Of a DNA stretch of 64,000 nucleotides, positions 21,715 through 32,225 are shown one piece after another. Within the stretch, counting starts at the first letter, position 1, and each line of letters starts with the position of its first letter. Source of the stretch: Dryocosmus kuriphilus (taxonomy: Eukaryota; Arthropoda; Insecta; Hymenoptera; Cynipidae); NCBI GenBank assembly GCA_038277395.1, contig CM076189.1, forward strand, positions 208,112,011-208,176,010, given 5' to 3'. The position numbers were made by a program, and so were the translations under genes. The notes under the pieces were generated by a model. The model was given only the letters and a program-made list of their open reading frames with translations. It had not been told where the DNA came from and did no database searches.

Positions 21715-22330
21715 AAAGACGTTTTCTTTTGTATAATTTTTGGGACATACAGATTTTTGCGTGATTTAAAGAAAACATATGTTCTTTCGTGAAATTTTTA
21801 GAAAGTACGGATTTTTATATAATTTATTGGAGACACGTATTCTTTCGTTTAAATTTTGATAGAAATACGAATTCCTTTATGTGATTTATAGGCAATTTAT
21901 GTTCTTTTGTCTAATTTCCATGACATGTGAATTCTCTAGTGTGATTTACGGGATACATGTTCTTTTGTGTATTTTCCATGACATGTGGAATTTCTTGTGT
22001 AATTTATAGGAATCACATTTTCTTTTGTGTTATTTCCGGAGAAAAATTCAATTCTTATTTCCTTGCGTGATTTATAGGAAATATGTGTTCTTTTAGGTAT
22101 TTTCAACAACAACAAAAAACGAATTCTTTTGTTTGGTTAATAGGCCTCATATGTTTTTTTGTCTAGTTTTCACGACATGTGGATTCTCTAGCATGATATA
22201 TGGGGCACACGTGTTCTTTTGTGTACTTTCCATGTCATGTGGAATTTCTTATGTAATTTATAGGAAACACATTTTCTTTTGTGATATTTACGGGAAAAAA
22301 TGCTTCCCTTCTTTTTGTCCTTTACAAACC
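21715..22330 (+). repeat. minisatellite, about ten copies of a 61-bp unit
   Basis: The marker TGTTCTTTTGTGTAATTT recurs with variation near 21723, 21782, 21840, 21901, 21959, 22019, 22087, 22151, 22213 and 22275. Each unit also carries a CATGACATGTG or ATTTATAGGAAACAC block. Neighbouring copies are about 75-85 percent alike by eye. Confidence 0.85.
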
Positions 22331-22425
22331 AAGGTATGCACATGTGTATCATATGTGTTCTTCCCACGCTCAAAATCTATAGATTTCTCTCAAGAAACAA
22401 CAGCCTCACCCCTCATATATTTTAC

Positions 22426-22465
22426 GTATATATAAATCGACGCATGAAACCTTTCTAAACCAGTT
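22426..22465 (+). promoter_or_regulatory. TATA box and CAGTT initiator upstream of the 22496 frame
   Basis: TATATATAAAT at 22426-22436 is followed about 33 bp later by CCAGTT at 22460-22465, an arthropod-type initiator. The ATG at 22496 lies about 35 nt downstream of it. The spacing is canonical for RNA polymerase II in arthropods and their viruses. Confidence 0.5.
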
Positions 22466-22495
22466 GATATTAGTTATATATCTGAACGGATCACT

Positions 22496-23200
22496 ATGTC
22501 TCAAACAAACATTGAATACAACGAAGTAGAGTCTACGCAGGCATCTCAGTTTTCAAAGGCCACGACTACTCAAACTGCCGAAGTGCTGTCTGACAAGTAG
22601 AATAATATCATCGTTTCTGAATCGCCAAAAATTAAAAGAATTAAAATCAAGTCATCACCGCTTTAACAAATACTAACGAAAGTTGCTCTTAAACGTTTGG
22701 TCATGATGTCCACAAACTTCACGAAGAAAACGTCACAACAAATGGTTCTGCCAACTATTTACGGCCTTAATCATTCATTTTCCAAGTCGATTCTATTTGG
22801 ATTCGAGGTTCAATCACATGGAAAATTTCAATCATTCATCAAGCTTATGAACAATAATGGCAGCGGCATCTCCTTTCATAACTCGAACAGCATTTGGACA
22901 TAATAGTCATACTGCTCTTTTGGAAATTCACCGCTTCACCTTCAGACAATTGAATTGAGTAAGCACAGGCTGTATTTTACAACTGCTCACGGCAACAAGG
23001 CAATTCTTTTGAAAGATGGTAAGGAAGACGATGAAGAGACCATCAATAGTACACAGCAGGGCGCAGTCGACGCTGAAAGGAAAAAGGTATACACCCTCGA
23101 ACTCATTCTTTAAAAACCATCTTTCGACGGGCTCAAGAATGTAATTGTGTGTGTCGATGAAGCCTTTAGAAGAATTCAAAGATTATTAGAAAACGTATAA
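22496..23200 (+). pseudogene. 234-codon frame of unknown identity with five internal stops and no frameshift
   Basis: One register runs from the ATG at 22496 to the TAA at 23198. It starts MSQTNIEYNEVESTQASQFS and later includes KRLVMMSTNFTKKTSQQ, LFGFEVQSHGKFQSFIKLMN, KHRLYFTTAHGNKAILLKD and KNVIVCVDEAFRRIQRLLEN. Stops fall at 22598 (TAG), 22664 (TAA), 22901 (TAA), 22904 (TAG) and 23111 (TAA); all are TAA or TAG. Protein-like composition on both sides of every stop, with no indel, indicates a real former gene. A TATA/initiator pair precedes it, and the I-like copy at 23209 begins directly after it. I do not recognise the family; an intronless cellular, viral or mobile origin are all possible. 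Confidence 0.5.
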
Positions 23201-23208
23201 ACATGTAT

Positions 23209-24268
23209 AGCCTCCTCTATGGGACGCGTGAACAGTTCTACTCCCTATAACGGGGAATTAAATTTTCCTGCCTAAGGAGAAGGAGAGTTCGGACCTGGCC
23301 GTGGTGAGGAGGCCTAAGAGCTCGCGCGGATAACAACGACCCGGACGCCGTAACGAGGACGACCCTTACGGGTAGGAGTTGATGGTTAGTAGGGTGGAAG
23401 TATCAGCGTGAATTCGACTAGGCAGCGAACATCGAGTGTCACTCGGTTCCCGTATTAGCCCCTAAGCCAAGGCGTGAACTACCGTGTCGAAGGCTCAGTG
23501 TTACCAAGGAATGGTGACCCCTACGGTGTTCTGGGATACCGGGCAACCTCCCAGTGTAAAAGTGCCTTATTCCCACAAGCGAGGTGAACGGGTGACTTCA
23601 ATGACACCCGCCATGAACGCTTCATCTCCTATTGAGAAGATGGAGACCAATGAAGGTGATAAATCACCTTTACTCCACAAGGGGCTGATGCGGTTCCTAG
23701 TACCTCGAGTGGTACAGCTGGTAATGAGACTTTAATTAGTCACATTAACGAAGCCACTGAGAACTATGGGAACGTGGTAGGCCCCAAGGAACGAGAATAT
23801 AGTACCGCCGCCAGAAGGAGGTACCAACGCCAGCAGCTTAAGCTGCAGTGCGAGAAGGCTCCTAAACCTGAGATCTCAAAATGATCTCGATCTGATGGCG
23901 GTACTCCTAATCAGGAGCAGGCAATGGCCGTAGAAACGGCTCTCGACAAGATGATCGCCAAGTTAAAACCTGGAGACATTATCCGGAGATTTGAGGCTTC
24001 CGGGAAGAGACAGCACATCACATACTATGTGAATGTGATGTGCTAATAAGTCTCGGAATGAAGCATTTCGGAAATCACTTCTACGAACCAGATGATTTCG
24101 TAGATATTCCATATACAGCGATATACGCATATATGGAGGAAACCGGCCTCCTTAGAGAGGCTTAGTTTTAAGGGCAAAGTACAACAGGTTACATTAGTTA
24201 ACTTCAGTGCTATGGGACTTGAGTGACCCTGCCCATCTGAAATAATATTAATAATAATAATAATAAGC
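23209..24268 (+). mobile_element. I-like retrotransposon, internally deleted copy
   Basis: It is homologous, on the opposite strand, to the element at 10871-16013. The 5' leader starts at AGCCTCCTCTATGGGACG, ORF1 begins at about 23601 (MTPAMNASSP), and near 24000 the sequence jumps from ORF1 to the ORF2 C-terminus (GAGACAGCACATCACATACT, near-identical to the full copy). The 3' end is a (AAT)n tail at about 24241-24262. Roughly 3.9 kb is missing, at a point with only a few bases of possible microhomology. Imperfect flanking ATAAACATGTAT and TTAAACATTTCAT may be the decayed target duplication. Confidence 0.85.
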
Positions 24269-24779
24269 ATTAAACATTTCATAATTGAGGTGATTGTTAA
24301 ATATTTAACCTCTGAAAACATAAGCTCGTCAAATAAAGATTTAATTCGACAAAAAATAAAGCTTAAATTTTCGTACATTAAAAGTTAGGTGCAAGCTAAA
24401 CTTGAGAAACCTTTGGCCGATTTGTATTTTGAAATCATTTTCTTAGAAATGACGTCTATCTTAATGTCATTCATAGTTGATGAAGTTCAACTAGCTCTTT
24501 CAACACGTACTTGAAAAATGTATTTTCTTCTTTCACAATGGTTTTTGGAATGTGAATAAATAAATAAAAACAAATATGGAGTAAGAATGTTTTACCTGTC
24601 ACTTAATATAGTTTAAATAATTTTTAGTCCTAGCTATTTAAGTAAATAATATACATACCTTTAAGTAGTTGTAATTCCCTCCAGTAAGTAAAATTAGCGT
24701 AGTTAATTAGTATTGCAATTAGTTGTCTCCTTTTCCATCTCCAATATGTTAGACAATACCTTCTCCAAATAGATTATGT

Positions 24780-25185
24780 TCCCCCCGTAAAATCACAACA
24801 GGCTCATCTCACCTCTTCCAGCTACGTTTTGTCCTCCTAAAAAATCCCCTCCCCCCCTCTTCTCTCGGTTACTACCCCTGATCCAGACAAAATTTATGAT
24901 ATCACTCACCCCTTCCAATTAGACATGGCTTATTAACCAATCAGAAAAAGGCTCACCTACCTCTTTTCAATTAGGACACGCCCCCTTCAACCAATCATAA
25001 GAGAACACACCTCTTCATTACCTCCACTTCTCCCTTCAGACCGCACCCCCTCTCGAACAATTTGAGAGACAGGACACGCCCCCTTATTGCCCCCACTCCT
25101 CGACATAGGCCCCGCCTCTTGACCGATCAGAGGCAGACCCCAGGTTATCTACTCATATAGTTTCTTTCTTATCGCTTATAAACAA
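24780..25185 (+). promoter_or_regulatory. C-rich region with repeated CCAAT and GC-box-like motifs
   Basis: CCAATCAG/CCAATCAT motifs occur near 24938, 24999 and (as ACCGATCAG) 25124. GGACACGCCCCCTT occurs at about 24973 and 25074, with further CCCCGCCTC near 25105. A TATA-like TTATAAAC lies at 25176-25183. The arrangement resembles an LTR or viral enhancer-promoter, but no frame or LTR partner follows. 24270-24780 and 25190-25670 show nothing else. Confidence 0.35.
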
Positions 25186-25676
25186 TCGCAAAAACTTTTC
25201 TTTTAATTTATTAAAATTTAAGAGTAATTATAAATTACTCCTACAAATTAATTTTAAATCAAAATTAAATTGGGGAAATAAAGAAATAATAAGGAATTAA
25301 ATGTGTACGATTGGAAATTTTATGGACATAGATTACAACCATAAAATAGTTTCTAGATATGTCAAATTATGGAAACTGGTGAAAAGTTTGAAGTGCTCCG
25401 TAATTGCACGTATAGCCTGTAACACAATAATTGTAATTTTTTGTAAAAAAGTAGTAAAAGTAAATTACTCAAATTTTCCCCTCCGGTCTCTCTCATAATT
25501 CGTAAGGAAACTGAATAAAAATTGAAAACTTACTATAATTAATAATCGCTTAGTGAGAGACGTTGGAGTTTTTCATAATGGTGATAAATATTAGAAAATC
25601 TTACGTTTGTCTTTCAACTCATTGGCCAGTTTGTATAAGTGTTGGTCCAATTTTATATATAATCGTTACACGAAGC

Positions 25677-28600
25677 CAGCGCGGGACCCGTAGCAAATTC
25701 TATCAAGAGGCCCTTGGTTTGCTTTAGGTTCTTATGTTTAGGGTGTTAAATACAACAGAACTGTTACACATAAACTTTTCTGGATTTAATGTGGGAAAAT
25801 TTAGAGATAATACTATTCATATCGATTCCTCTAAGCAAATCATATTCTATATTCATCAAGGTGAGGTGATACAGACGTTCTTGGTCCATCGTGTTCCTGA
25901 ACTCATTTTTAACACGCCTTAATGTAGAAAAGGAATGTTCGCCACTGCAATTGGTGATCATGAGAGACAAGGAAATGCGCAAGGCAATTTCTAAGTTTCG
26001 GAAACACGATTCTAAAGAAATATTCATTAAAATTTTATAAAATTGCAGTACCAGAGCCTCTTGCTTTTTGCTGTCAATAGAAGTAGCCACATCTATTTTG
26101 AGCAGCTCAGCGAACTGCACTAATTCGTTGCCTAGGCTGTCCTACAAATCATGTACATAACTGCTGACGACAATTGAATTGTTTTTAAAAATCTCTTCTG
26201 TTGTAAGAAATTTTAACTGACGAAATACTCCAAAAACTCTAGTGACTTTATGGTATGCTTTCATACGTTTAGCTAAAGTAGACAGTAGGTTATCAGTAAT
26301 GATAACAAAAACCTGAATTTCAAAACGTTGTCCAGGTGTTTGATTTTCAACAAATTCGTCAAGTGTAGTAGAGCCGCTGAAATCGTCGTACTTTGTATTT
26401 CTCTTGTCTTGTCTTGAAGTCTGTTGCTGATATTCTTCACAGCCGATCAGCTCTTTGGCTTTGGCCTCAATATTTGAAAATGTGGGCCGCATTGCTTGGA
26501 CGTACCCATGCAGCGATTCATAAAGGGCGTATCCAGTGTTAGGGTCTTGTTCAGATGACTGCAGCGAAGCACTAGTCGCCTGAAAACGTTCTAGGATTCC
26601 GTTCCACGCAATTGTCATCATTCCCGTTTCCAATTTATTCATCTTTTAAACTAGTCCGTAAGCTTGATTACGATACTCTGTTTCTTGAACAAAGTTATTG
26701 GAAATGTCTTCCAAAATTTGCTTGATAGTGGTAAAACCACATAAGAGTGCCTCTTTAGCATCAGTTCAAGCCGACCACCTACTTTCCGATACCCTTTTCA
26801 AAATCGGAATTTTTGAAGCAGTATCTTTAAGTGCTTTCGTAAGAAGACCCCATCGATAGGTAGATGTGGAAAAAAATGCATAGAGGTTTTCAACGAAATC
26901 GAAGAAGATTGATGCTTCTGTACAGCAGTCGGCAGCGCACTTAACAACCAAATTTAATGAATGTGCAAGACAGGGAATGTATTCTATGTACTTATTCTTT
27001 TCCTTAATTCGTGCTTGTAAGCCGCTATATTTTCCTCTCATATTGCTCGCGTTTTCGTAGATTTGCCCAAAACAATCTTTGATATCAATGCCATTCTTAC
27101 TTAAGAAATCTAGTAAACTTTGGGCGAGTTGTTCAGCAGTATGACCTTCCATGTCCAAGAACTTAACAAATCTTTCCACTGGTCCAGATGGAAGAACATA
27201 GCGCACTATCAGAGTCAGTTGGCCTACGTGCGATAAATCTGGAGAAGAATCCAATGATGCTGAGTAGTATTTGCATCTCTTAATTTCGCAAATAATTTGA
27301 GCCAGTAAACATGATGCAATTAGCTGGATAAATTCCTCGCATGTTGTTTTTGATAAATATGACGTATGTCCCTTTCCTTTATTGGCATGCCTTTGAATAT
27401 GTTGCGCCATAAAAACGTCAAATTCGGCTGTTAATTCTGATAAGCCTAAATAATTCCCATTGTGAGGTGAACGAACAATTGCATCCCTACCCCGAAACGC
27501 AACACCTCGTTCTGCTAAAAACTTTATTACTGCAATAATTCGTTTTAAGAGTACCCGCCAATACTTTTTCTCAGTCTCAGTTTGGCTCAAAAGTTGAACA
27601 TCGACACGCGCATTCTTGTTTTTGCGATTTAGCAGCGAAATTATGGCTTGTCTATGCGAAGTGCTTTCTTTGTGTCTTTTCAACAAATTGTTCGCGTTCT
27701 TCCAGTCATCTAATCCGCCTTTCGTAAACCGTGATGACGAACTATCTGAATCCATAACTTCGAAAACAAAACAGAAAAGTCGTCCTTTGGTTTCTGAATA
27801 ACACAACCAATCTCTGACGTGAGTTTTATTCGTTGCTTCATGTTTATATGTGAAAAATGACTTTTGGAAGAATCGTGGCTTATTTTCTTTTTTGTACATT
27901 TTCTTTGAAGACAAAAAATCACTGTTCATGTGTTGCAGTTTGCTACTTCCGTTTGTAATTCAATAATCTCTATCATAGTTGCTCGGCCATTCACCAATAT
28001 CGTTGAAGTATATTTTACTTTCATTTTGTTTTTGGCTTGAAAATGTAGTAACATTAGAATCATGTAATATACCTTCTACTTCTCTTTGGCTTGAACATGA
28101 CGACTCTGGATCGAGAGTGCTTACTGTGCTTTTAACTTCTCTTTGGCTAGAATACGATGTGGCTAAATTAAGAGAAATTGCTGTCTTTTCGAATGCAGTA
28201 TCACTTGTAGAAAATGTGGCTACATCGGAAACAGTTGTAGAACTACTATTATATGTACAGTGAGACGCACCTTCTGTATTTTCTACTTCAATTTCTTTAG
28301 ATTCAGCAACATCACTCTGAACATTTAAAAAATCGGACAGCTTTCGTGTTTTTGATAGAACGGCTTCGTTCTTTTTTTCCTTTTCATCTTTTGCTTTAGG
28401 CTTAGCACTTCCAGAAGCGTAGTGCTGACTGCTGCCCCGCATCTCTAGGTCTGCTGGTCATTTTACTGATACGGTTAGGAGAATTTCGTCAGAAATTTGG
28501 TAAATTTTTGTTTGTTAAAATTATTTTTTACGCAAAAATGATCAATTACAGATTGAAATTATGAACAGTAATAATCAGTATACCTGATGAAAATGATTTA

Positions 28601-29445
28601 TAAATTACAATTTGGAAGGTGATGTTTCCTTAAGATTGCGCTCTCTGCGTTGTTCAATTGTTAAAATTGTAACAAAATTTCTGTAACAAAGGCAATGAAG
28701 GGAATTGATAAAAAGATAACACAATAATTATGTAGATTTCATTTTATAAAAATAGCAATCGTATATGTAAAGAAAATTTTTAGAGGAATAATAATCTGAA
28801 TTTTAATATGTAAAATTTAACCTAGTAAAATGTCTTACCTTAAGCATAGCTATTCTCGTTTTCCTACTCATTCACGACATAATAATACTCTTCTATTTTA
28901 TAATGTTTTAAAAAGAAGAATTGAATAAGCCATCTACAGAGTAACGACCGGCAAGAAAAAAAATACTAAACGCAATACTAAAACGCTAAAACTAACTTCT
29001 CTGAAGAATGGCTCGCAAGAGAAAAGCAAACATTACAAAAATAAAATATACATCAATTTCTTATTGGTTGGTAGTCAATGGAACCCTATTCTAATTGGTT
29101 ATGCTGACTGATGCGTCTTTGACCGACGAAAAACTCCGACATAACGTCAACTCTGTCAATATAAGAGAATTCTCTATTATCAACTGTCGTTGTTACCAAT
29201 ATTTTGCAAAAATTATTATGTTTTTGAAATAAAAAATGTAACAATTAAAATAGTGCTAGATTTACTTATTATTAAACGATAGGTGGTAGTGGTAGTTATT
29301 ATGCCTATCTTAATTTAAAAAAATATTTTTACGCTCCTATCTTAATTGATTTTTTTACGCTCAGACAGGCGAGGGTCCGCGGGGCTCTCTAATTCGCGGG
29401 GCCCGTAGCATTTGCTACCCTTGCTACGTGGGTAATCCGCCACTA
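25677..29445 (-). mobile_element. hAT element of the ZMYM1-like type
   Basis: The interior is a hAT-type transposase on the minus strand. The right end, read on the minus strand, is AGTGGCGGATTACCCACGTA, close to the CAGTGGCGG termini of this group. The left end at 25677, CAGCGCGGGACCCGTAGCAA, is a weaker match. Possible flanks (ACGAAGC and ACGAGTA) are only partly alike, so the ends are provisional. The 28445-29430 interval inside it has no other feature. Confidence 0.6.
25764..28442 (-). pseudogene. ZMYM1-like hAT transposase, four nonsense codons, no frameshift
   Basis: A single register of about 893 codons runs from 28442 to 25764. It has a Lys/Ser-rich N-terminus, then a TTF-type zinc-finger region (KTHVRDWLCYSETKGRLFCF, LDDWKNANNLLKRHKESTSH). 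A DUF4371/RNase-H-like core follows (YYSASLDSSPDLSHVGQLTL, LAHSLNLVVKCAADCC), then the hAT dimerisation domain (SGEHSFSTLRRVKNEFRNTM, QERLYHLTLMNIE). Stops interrupt it at 27960 (TGA, where a Trp is expected before ITNG), 26766 (TGA), 26649 (TAA) and 26142 (TAG), always resuming in the same frame. Such proteins are annotated as zinc finger MYM-type protein 1-like in many animals; here the termini mark a transposon, not the vertebrate gene. Confidence 0.88.
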
Positions 29446-29650
29446 CGAGTATATACGCGTATGCAAGAATTTGAATTATTGACAAAAATCGTCGTTCATG
29501 GTGACGAACTTGGCATTTCTCATAGAAAGCGATTCATGCATTGTTACGTATTGGAAAAGGGAAACATCCACCGCGCCAAAAGTGGCGCTACGGCGCGGCG
29601 CCATAATAAATATGGCTTCTGCGAACGTAGGACGTAGAAATTTATACGTA

Positions 29651-30942
29651 CGAGGGTGGCCTGAAAAGTTTCCGACCTAACAATGATACAAGACGTTTTT
29701 TCTTAATTTTTTTTTTATTTTTCTACATAGTCTCCTTGTAACTCTACACACTTCTCCCAGCGATGCTCCCATCTCTCTAACCCGTCCAAACAGTACTCAG
29801 CGTTTTTCTCTGCAAAATAATTGTTTATGAAGGTGGTTGCCTCCTCATTTGATGAAAACCTCTGTCCTACGAGGGCAGTTTTTAGATGAGGAAACAAAAA
29901 GAAGTCGCTTGGGGCTAAATCTGGTGAGTAAGGCGGATGGTCAAACAGTTCAAACTGTAATTCATGGATTCTCGCCATGGCGACCGCTGAGGTGTGAGAC
30001 GGCGCGTTGTCTTGGTGAAACAGGATTTTCTTTTTCTGCAAATGTGGCCGTTTTTTCACAATTTCTGCCTTCAGCTTGTCAAGTAATGATGCGTAGTATA
30101 CGCCTGTAATGGTTTTTTCTTTTTGAAGATAATCGATTAAGATAACTCCATGACTATCCCAAAAAACAGTCGCCATCACTTTCCCAGCCCAAAAAACAGT
30201 TTTTGCTTTTTTTGGAGCCGGTTCCCCCTTTGCAGTCCACTGTTTTGACTGTATTTTTGTTTCGGGCGTATAATGGTGTATCCAAGTTTCATCTACAGTA
30301 ATTAATCGGCGCCAAAACTCGGATTTATTGCGCCTAAACTGCACCAAATGAGCGTTGGAAATGTTCATTCGAACACGTTTTTGGTCTAACGTGAGCAAAC
30401 GCGGCACACAATGCGCGAACAGCTTTCTCATGCCTAAATCTTGATTTAATATGTGACAAACACGTTTTTTGGACATTTTCATAACCTCTGCTATCTCTCT
30501 TACCTTAATTCGGCGGTCCTCTAGCACCATTTGGTGAACTTTAGCGATGTTATCGTCAATAGCTGCAGTTTTTGGACATCCCGAACGTTCATCGTCTCCC
30601 AAGCTCTTACGTCCACATTTAAATTCAGCTGCCCAAAATTTCACTGTGGTAAATGATGGAGCATTATCCCCATACACAGCGTCCAACTCATCTTTGATTT
30701 GCGTAGGCGTATTGCCTTTCAAAAACAAATATTTAATGACAGCTCGATACTCAATTTTTTCCATTTTCACAAAAACACTCACATCGACTCACTCAAACGA
30801 CTGTCAACTAAAAACTGCCCGTCCAAAGTGGCTGAAACTTTGGTGGGTAACTGTCAAAAGATGCCCAACTACATTCACTAGCTTTCATTGACTAGTGCTG
30901 CTATCATCATGTTGAGGTCGGAAACTTTTCAGTCCACCCTCG
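29651..30942 (-). mobile_element. complete mariner transposon, 1292 bp, TA target duplication
   Basis: The terminal inverted repeats are about 28 bp; both begin CGAGGGTGG, then C or A, then CTGAAAAGTTTCCGACCT. Both ends are flanked by TA (29649-29650 and 30943-30944). An uninterrupted transposase fills the element. Only one mismatch is seen between the first 28 bases of the two repeats, so the insertion looks recent. Confidence 0.95.
29715..30782 (-). CDS. mariner transposase, intact
   Basis: The 355-codon frame is full length for the family. A second ATG at codon 7 (MEKIEYRAVIKYLFLKG) may be the true start. The N-terminus has paired helix-turn-helix motifs (TPTQIKDELDAVYGD, VREIAEVMKMSKKRVCHIL), then the linker CVPRLLT. 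The catalytic triad is DD34D: VDETWIHH, HQDNAPSH and YSPDLAPSDFF, with 34 residues between the last two Asp by count. In the linker the usual Trp of the WVPHxL signature is Cys, the one suspicious change. The enzyme would excise and integrate the element at TA dinucleotides. No stop or frameshift is seen, so this is the best candidate for a functional transposase in the window. Confidence 0.95.
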   Translation of the reverse strand: MSVFVKMEKIEYRAVIKYLFLKGNTPTQIKDELDAVYGDNAPSFTTVKFWAAEFKCGRKSLGDDERSGCPKTAAIDDNIAKVHQMVLEDRRIKVREIAEVMKMSKKRVCHILNQDLGMRKLFAHCVPRLLTLDQKRVRMNISNAHLVQFRRNKSEFWRRLITVDETWIHHYTPETKIQSKQWTAKGEPAPKKAKTVFWAGKVMATVFWDSHGVILIDYLQKEKTITGVYYASLLDKLKAEIVKKRPHLQKKKILFHQDNAPSHTSAVAMARIHELQFELFDHPPYSPDLAPSDFFLFPHLKTALVGQRFSSNEEATTFINNYFAEKNAEYCLDGLERWEHRWEKCVELQGDYVEK

Positions 30943-32043
30943 TAAGTTCATAATATGAGGTAGTAGCAGTAATGAGAAAAGTGTTTTCATGTTTAGAAAA
31001 TGTTAATTTTGCACTTGGATAGTTTTTGTAGTGAAAGTGCAGTTGCTGTGCTCATTATAAACAAATCGAAAGTCAAGAAGTTTCGCAGCTTGTAGTGTCA
31101 GTCGCGACTAAAGTCTAAAATGAATAAAAACTTCAGTTTGAGTTTTCATAAAGTGCCAATGTTTGGAAGCGAATCTGAAACATGCTAATCTGGAAAACAG
31201 TAATCATTTTGATCAAAATCTAAGGAAGATACAAGCAAATTCTTGTGGTTATTAATCTCATTAATATTGCATTTTCTCCACCAGTCACTCCGTTTATTTA
31301 GTACTTCAGTTTTTCCAAATAAGTTTTGTCTTGTGCTTTTACATTTCCAAGCTTTGACACTTTATAAAGACAGATAAAAACTAAAATTCAAATTGTAAAC
31401 TTAAATTTTTAATTTGCGGTGTTCCGTTGCAAATTCCATATTTGAAACTAAAATAATCAACTCAAAGGTGTCTCTAATTATCACAGCAATACTCTTTACA
31501 TGTATTCTCCACTTAGTCATTAAAACAGACGATGATTAAAGTCAGAGACTATGTAATGTTTCTGCGTGTATTTCCTACGATCATGTCGGCCATATTGGTT
31601 AGTTCGAGTAGGGACCGATCTGACCGATAGTGTCGCGTAGTATGTTTAAATGCCCAATATAGGAAACATTAGAAATTTAAAAAAGCAAATTAGGGCTTTC
31701 CTTGATATGCAGAAAGTTTCCACAACAAGTGAGTGCTAAAGGATAAATAATTCATCGCTAAGTTAATGGTGTGTCGATTAAATCACCATCTCAAATTCTT
31801 TAGAGAAATTACCTGAAAGTTTCCTATATGCTTGAGTCCAAACCAATAAAGATCGAATACTAAAAACTAGTGGAGCGAAATAAAAGAGTCGATATTAATT
31901 AGTCCCTCTAGTCAAATCAATAAAATTTTATGCAAAGAACTGTCGAATGGACTCCCGAATTTGCCTCCCTATCCCCATTACCAAATTTCGGTGTGCTTTA
32001 GTTCAACCCAACCGGGAAATACCGAAAAAACCTCCAGGAAAAG

Positions 32044-32044
<1 letters not shown>

Positions 32045-32107
<63 letters not shown>
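32045..32107. repeat. TA microsatellite, about 31 units
   Basis: An uninterrupted (AT)n run directly precedes the LTR start at 32108 and is its insertion target. Confidence 0.95.
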
Positions 32108-32110
<3 letters not shown>

Positions 32111-32225
32111 AACTTTTTACATTTATGTATTTATTATTTATTCATAATCACGTGGTTAGAGTTAAGAAAAGGGTTCTCACGCAAGAAAAAGAAAAGAGCG
32201 AGTTTCTTTACATTTAAGCACCTAG

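Larger units (their letters stand above)
29549..31661. repeat. dispersed repeat, copy A, interrupted by the mariner element
   Basis: 29549-29650 together with 30943-31661 align with 53472-54222. Shared blocks include CACCGCGCCAAAAGT, AGTAGCAGTAAT, ACATTTCCAAGCTTTGACAC and ATCATGTCGGCCAT. The second copy has no mariner and so represents the empty site. No frame is conserved between the copies. The sequence 31662-32040 shows nothing more. Confidence 0.85.

Noticed and set aside
22496..23200. Ciliate or other alternative-code contaminant
   Set aside because: The flanking sequence is a shared insect-type retrotransposon and minisatellite with normal-code genes; the idea is kept only as a test in the findings.
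31947..32147. Ile/Tyr-repeat frames
   Set aside because: They translate the TA microsatellite.
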